DNA of 64,000 nucleotides from Chamaecrista fasciculata (taxonomy: Eukaryota; Streptophyta; Magnoliopsida; Fabales; Fabaceae): the NCBI GenBank assembly GCA_003254925.1, contig QANZ01012447.1, forward strand, positions 173,660 through 237,659, written 5' to 3'. A model generated the notes under the pieces. That model saw only the letters and a program-made list of their open reading frames with translations. It made no database searches and had not been told where the DNA came from. This document shows, one piece after another, positions 58,791 through 64,000 of the stretch. The position numbers and the translations under genes are program-made. Position 1 is the stretch's first letter; each line of letters opens with the position of its first letter.

Positions 58791-59810
58791 AGTTTCTTTT
58801 TGATCCCTTAAGTGTTTGTCATTCTGTTTTGATCCTTTAAGTTTCCAAAAAATTTCAGTTAGTCCTTAGCTAATTTTCATCCCTTAAGTGTGCCCAAAAT
58901 AAGCCCAAAGCTTCAGTGCATAAAATCAAATTTTATGGCTCATGAAGATGATGCTTTATAGTACTAAACCATGACCTAAATGCTTACCAGATTGACAACC
59001 ACTTCAAAGCAGGTTATGTAGGCATGAAAATGATATTTTAAAGTACAAAAAATAATGACAAAATGCTCCCCAAATAGTAGCGCTTGGATAACCATAAAAA
59101 CAATACGACATAAGAATGCATTTTAAAGGCACCAAAACAAAGATAAAAAGGAGGCCAAGAAACAGCCATAAAACATCACCTTAATCATGATTTTCAGATT
59201 TTTGCAAAGATAGTGAGCACTTATCCACAGGAAAAAATGTTGAAAAGAAAAAGAACCTCCCTCTCTCCCTTTCTCTCTCTTAAGCTGACAAAACCCAGAG
59301 TCATAATATATGTAGCAGTCATATAATAATCAATGGATGATACTAAAAGAACTTACCTGAGAGCTGATCAGAAAGACTAATGTCAATCCCAAAAGTGGGT
59401 TGTGATGTAGATATTGGCTTCTGCAATATTCTGTTGCTGAAACCACTTCAAAATAGAAGACGTGCAACAAAGTTTCTAAGGACGAACTGGCAGGCTTCTT
59501 CTTCCTTATAAAAACAAAAACAACATAAGGCACAAGTAAGACTTAATTACCAAAAGTTAAATCAAACTGTACCAAAAAGCCATTAACATGCATACCAAGG
59601 CAACACAAAAGTAAGACTTAATTACCAAAAGTTAAATAAAAACATTGTATATACCTCTTTTATGTTTTCTCTTGAAGGAAAACTTTGCTCGTAGCAAACA
59701 TTAAAAAGAGACTGTTAGCAAAATAAGTTAGAACTTTTCTACAATTTCTTTTGTTGAAACTGATTATTGTTATTGCAAAAGAACAGGCGAAACCTATCAA
59801 AGAAAAGAGA
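58791..59810. repeat. Local tandem duplication, unit 2 (1.02 kb)
   Basis: Copy of 57526-58543 at an offset of 1265 bases. A 247-base spacer separates the units; it holds the phrase 'ccaaagttctattttagtcg' typical of fold-back elements. The exon-like segment and its splice-type borders are kept. Confidence 0.85.
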
Positions 59811-62164
59811 GAAAGATGGTAAATTGATTCAAAAGGTAACACTTCTGTTATGTTCACACACACACACAAATATAATATAACCCAAATATTCTTGTGGAAA
59901 CCAAAATGTGTGCAATGTGTCATCAACTGAAAATATTATTGCTAAAAGTAACCTGTAAACTCTAAAGTATAAAATCAATCATAAAGATTCACCAGCAATT
60001 GTACCTCTAAAATATAGAATTAGAAGACAATTATTTCAACAGATTAGATATTCTATTAAAAAAAATAAAAATGAAACAATGCCTGTGTAATTGGCATAAT
60101 TTAGTTGAAAATCAGAGGAATATGTTATCTAAGCACTTATAGCATATTCTGCCTCTTGATATATAAACTTACTCAAACACCAAGAGAATCGTAGTAGAAA
60201 AAATCATAAGCAATCTTGGTGTCATTCCATTATTTGACACAATCATTTAAAAAAAAAAAAACTTCTCCGGTGTTGTACAACACATCAAATGAATAGTATA
60301 ATGGATTAGTTCATTTGTGGAATTCCTATTACTAAACACCTTTTCCATGTTAATCAGTAAAATAGAACAATTCAAAAGCAAATACCAATAGAGATTCTTC
60401 AGGGAACACAGAACATATAACAGGTGAGAACATACTCCCTTATTTCAGATGAAATTGGTCCTTATTGAATGTTGTCGAGAACATACTCCCTTTTCAAGCT
60501 TCTTCTTCCTTATAAAAAAAAACAACATAAAAAACTGAAAAAATAAACAATAGAAGAAAATCAAAACAAAAATAGCAGAAGAAAATCAACATGTACCAAA
60601 AAGTTAGACCCATCAAAGAAAAGGGAGGAATATGGTAAATTTATTGAAACCCATGACAATTTGAAAACCACTTAAAAGAAGAGCGGAGGGAAGCAGATTT
60701 AAGAAAAACAAATTAAAAACATCGCAAAGAGAATGGTGACTGGAGGACATACGTGACGACAGCGGCACCGAGCAACGACAATTTGAAAGCCACCGGAAAA
60801 ACTATATGTGAATAATAGCAAGAAGCAGAGGGAAAATATCTTCCAAAACCAATCCTTGACGATTTCACCCCATATATGTTGACAATAAAAACCATTAATC
60901 ATTGATATATACAGAATAACAAAGGAAAATGGAAAAAAAATGGGAGGGAAGAGAAATTAAGATAAATTATAGCTTGGATCTCCTTGAAGAAGCAAATACT
61001 CATCGAGATGATCAATTAGGTAGCAGATCTAGAAAAAACTCTATGTAGTTGTTCAAAATAGACATAGCTAAATAATATATATAAATATATATATCAACTT
61101 TCCTAAGACCCTAAAAACAGAAGAAAAAAAGATTCACAACTCAAAGGATCGCACAGCCAAACCGAAACAACAAACCTCAACTGAGGCATCGTAGAATCGT
61201 ATATACCAAAAGATAACCAATCACAAAGGATATATATCAAAAGAAGAAATTTTTATAACCAATCACATCTTTCCACCATTCGTTTTTCGAGATATCTTAT
61301 TGAAAAGATCTTTATAGTTCTTCATATGCTGTATCAAGCATTAAAATAAATTATTAAAAGCATGCCTTCATATAGATTTAGCATAACATGAGGCACAAAA
61401 GCCTAACCTAACACATTTATACGGAAAGTATTGTCATAGGATTGAGTATATAAATTAAACTGAAAAACAAAAAAGAAAATAGGCCGTGAAACTAAAATCA
61501 CTTAAGGAAGAATAAACGGAAGATGATTAAATGAACAAAATCGCAAACCACGTGAAGAGAATAGTCACCGGAGGAAAGAAAGATGATAAGATGTCAATGC
61601 ACTTCGGAAATCTGCGAAATTAAAAAAAAACATTCACAATTAGAATCTGTAAATTAGATGAAGAAATGCATGAAAAAAATAGAAAACAGGGATACCCAAA
61701 GAAGATGCGAAGCTAAGAGCAGAAGTACAGAACAAATAAATCACGAAAGCTATGATTTTTCGGGTTTGTGGGAGATTCGCGAGGGCGGAGGCAACGTGGA
61801 GTAGTTGAGGCGTATGAACTCAAAGTGCATAGCTAAATGACTTCGAGGTCGGTAAGGATTGAGAGATGCGTTTTATTTCTCACCCTTTGATACCTTTAAC
61901 TATTCTTCAATATCTGACTTTAGTTCCTCAAATTTCAACTCTTCAATAAGCAAAGTAAAAATCTTAACCAAAAAAAATCATAACACTATCATGATCCAAT
62001 CCACACGTCTTAGTGAAAGAACAAAACTTCTCGCATAACTCGTTCACAAAAAGAACCATCAAAATTGAAATGAAATAATAAATTCAGCTGGCCATACAGG
62101 AAGCCACGAGGTTAGCTGAAAGATGAGAGGGCAAAAGAATGATTTTAGAAACACAAAAATAAGG
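59811..62164. other. Unassigned stretch with degenerate copies of neighbouring repeats
   Basis: At about 60490-60650 lies a shortened third copy of the 57.5-kb unit ('cttcttcttccttataaaaa', then 'ccatcaaagaaaaggga'). At about 60715-60800 and 61550-61580 are pieces resembling the GC-richer core of the 62-64 kb repeat. No confident gene. These could be exons and introns of an unrecognised minus-strand gene family. Confidence 0.4.
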
Positions 62165-63144
62165 AAAGATGTGAAGCGGCGGCGGCAGCGAGCCACACAA
62201 TCTAAAAGCCATTGTGGAGAAGGATAAAATGAGGAATGGGTGGCGACGGGAAAGATGAAGAAATTTCCAAGGATCGCGAAATCTGCAGAAGACAAAGACG
62301 ACAATAATCCATCACCCATTAAAGTAGAGTGATAAACTTGAATTTCAAGATGCGGTGAGCATTGAGCATTGCGTGATGGAGGATGGAGGGAGATGGAGGA
62401 TGCAGATGGATTGATGGAGGATGGAGGGAGATGGAGGATGCAGATGGATGGAAAGAGAGATTTAGAGAGAGAAACATATGAACAAATAATTCAGATATTA
62501 TTCAAAATAAATGTATGTATCAAATTTGAAATTTGAATTTGAAGAGTGTGAGAGAAGCAAATGAGAGAAGAGCTGATGGGATAATGGAAAAATGAACATG
62601 GAGAGAGAATGTGACGAGAGAGAATAAATAGGGATGGAAATTTGGGTGGGTATCTAGGATACCCGTCCGAATCCACATGGAAAAAATATCCGATATCCGT
62701 CGAATACCGAATATCAAATAAGGTACGGGTAGTGAAAAATAAAAAATTATCGAATATCGCGTGGATACAGATATTACTTCAACTATCCGGATATTCGTTC
62801 GAAATAAATAGATATTTAGGATACCCGATACCCTATAATATAAATATTTCATTATATTTTATACATTTTTTATTATATTTTTTAATTATTTTATTTTATT
62901 TTAATTAACGGATATTAGATATCGGATACTAGATATATCCGATTTTTGAATTAAGATATCCTATTTTATATCCATTATTTTTTGGTATTTTGGATATTTA
63001 GAGTACCCGTCGAATACCAGATATCGGATAGGGTACGGGTTCAGATACTATATGATCGGAAACAAATAAATACATATATTAGATAGGATAAACGGATACA
63101 AATAGTGACAAAATGACCGTGTACCCTACCCATTGTCATCCCTC
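62165..63144. repeat. Tandemly duplicated unit, copy 1, containing a hAT-like element
   Basis: From 'gtgaagcggcggcggcagcg' through an ATGG-rich core and the hAT-like element at 62629. The same order returns from about 63417 to the window end. Copy 1 alone has a 38-bp minisatellite repeated twice (62375-62412, 62413-62450). The unit is GC-richer at its left end, with minus-strand short open frames (MGDGLLSS...). Confidence 0.7.
62629..63144. mobile_element. hAT-like MITE, 516 bp
   Basis: Starts tagggatgg and ends catccctc. Flanking 8-mers agaataaa (62621-62628) and ataataaa (63145-63152) match at 7 of 8. The interior is filled with 'ggatacccg / cgggtatcc' type palindromic phrases. A second copy with the same left flank begins at 63791. 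Confidence 0.7.
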
Positions 63145-63416
63145 ATAATAAATGAAGGATGAATATTTATTGAAGAATGGTGGATGACTATTGGTTAAAG
63201 AATGGGTGAAGTAGTTCAACGAAAAAAAAAATTAGCTCAACATAGAGAGAGCAAGTAAACATGGACCTGAACCCGGATTCTTATTGGCTAAAAATGAATA
63301 AGGAATACCTGTCAGCATTTCATTGGATAGGTCCTCCCTTTAGTAATGACAAAAAAAAAAAACGAGACGGGTAAGTGTCAACCTCTAGTTTAACGTGAGC
63401 TACAAATGACCAGAGG

Positions 63417-64000
63417 AAATATGTAGCGGCGACGGCAACGAGCGACGCAATATGGAAGCCATTGTGGGGTGGGATAAAAGGAGGAATGGGTGGCGACGAG
63501 GAAGATGAAGAAATGTCCAAGGATCGCGGAATCTGTAGAAGACGAAGACGACAATAATCCATCACCCATCAAAGTAGAGTGATAAACTCGAACTTCAAGA
63601 TGGAGTGAGATAGAGGATGCAGATGGATGGAGAGATATTTAGAGAGAGAAATATATGAACAAAAATTTCAGATATGATTCAAAATAGATGTATGTATCTA
63701 ATTTGAAATTTGAATTTGAAGAGTGTGAGAGAAACAAATGGGAGAAGAGCTGATGGGATAATGGCAAAATGAACACAGAGAGAGAATAAATAGGGATGAA
63801 AATTTGGGCAGGTATTCAGGATACCCATTCGAATCCACCCGTAAAAAATATCTAATATCCGTCAGATACTAGATATCGGATATGATACAGGTAGTGAAAA
63901 ATAAAAAATTATCAGATATCGGGTGGATACAGATATTACTTCAACTATCGGATATCCATTCGAAATAAATAGATATTGAGGGTACATGATATCTGATACC
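63417..64000. repeat. Tandemly duplicated unit, copy 2 (cut by window end)
   Basis: Repeats 62165 onward, including the left flank (agagaataaa) and the start of the hAT-like element at 63791. The duplication therefore came after that insertion. Confidence 0.7.

Noticed and set aside
63320-63572. Ser-rich minus frames MGDGLLSS...
   Set aside because: Repeated in the tandem unit at 62059-62319 with changed frames; no domain, so not called a gene.

Overview
The window is nuclear DNA of a flowering plant, most likely a eudicot. Intergenic DNA is AT-rich. The one intron-rich transcription-factor gene is closest, from memory, to Arabidopsis bHLH62, and the mobile DNA is plant type: L1-type LINEs with DUF4283/zinc-knuckle ORF1, Ty1/copia LTR elements, and hAT-like and Mutator-like non-autonomous elements. 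Only two host genes are well supported: a complete bHLH factor on + (25044-28213, 8 coding exons, 514 aa) and a complete SRP9 gene (9-kDa subunit of the signal recognition particle) on - (38909-36332, 4 coding exons, 103 aa). They are unrelated in function.

Layout. 1-4.5 kb: small DNA elements (231-638; 1012-1656 with 9-bp target duplication; hAT-like 1719-2582) and an unresolved stretch ending in a hAT-like terminus. 4.5-13.1 kb: a nest in which a probable hAT-like element (4490-13116) holds a long-terminal-inverted-repeat element (about 4622-6205) and a minus-strand L1-type LINE (6346-12858). 13.2-15.5 kb: a decayed Copia fossil with a 239-bp hAT insertion. 15.9-23.1 kb: a second, plus-strand LINE between perfect 17-bp target-site duplications. 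23.2-35 kb: the bHLH gene among fold-back elements (four of one family), a LINE scrap and a perfect 35-bp-arm hairpin. 35.7-41.8 kb: SRP9, with a 1.07-kb near-perfect palindrome just upstream of its probable promoter. 42.27-56.79 kb: a minus-strand Copia element split by a plus-strand LTR element with 2.3-kb LTRs; both have intact 5-bp target duplications. 56.8-64 kb: unassigned DNA with two local tandem duplications, one carrying a hAT-like element.

Most of the window is therefore transposon on transposon. The most unusual signals are: an ATGA stop/start overlap between ORF1 and ORF2 in two different LINEs; a (TAA)n microsatellite grown from a LINE target-site duplication; hairpins with one constant core and different matching arms in the 2.3-kb LTRs; a thrice-repeated motif in that element's leader; and the palindrome whose two arms keep the same small open frame. 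No CRISPR array, rRNA or tRNA gene was seen.
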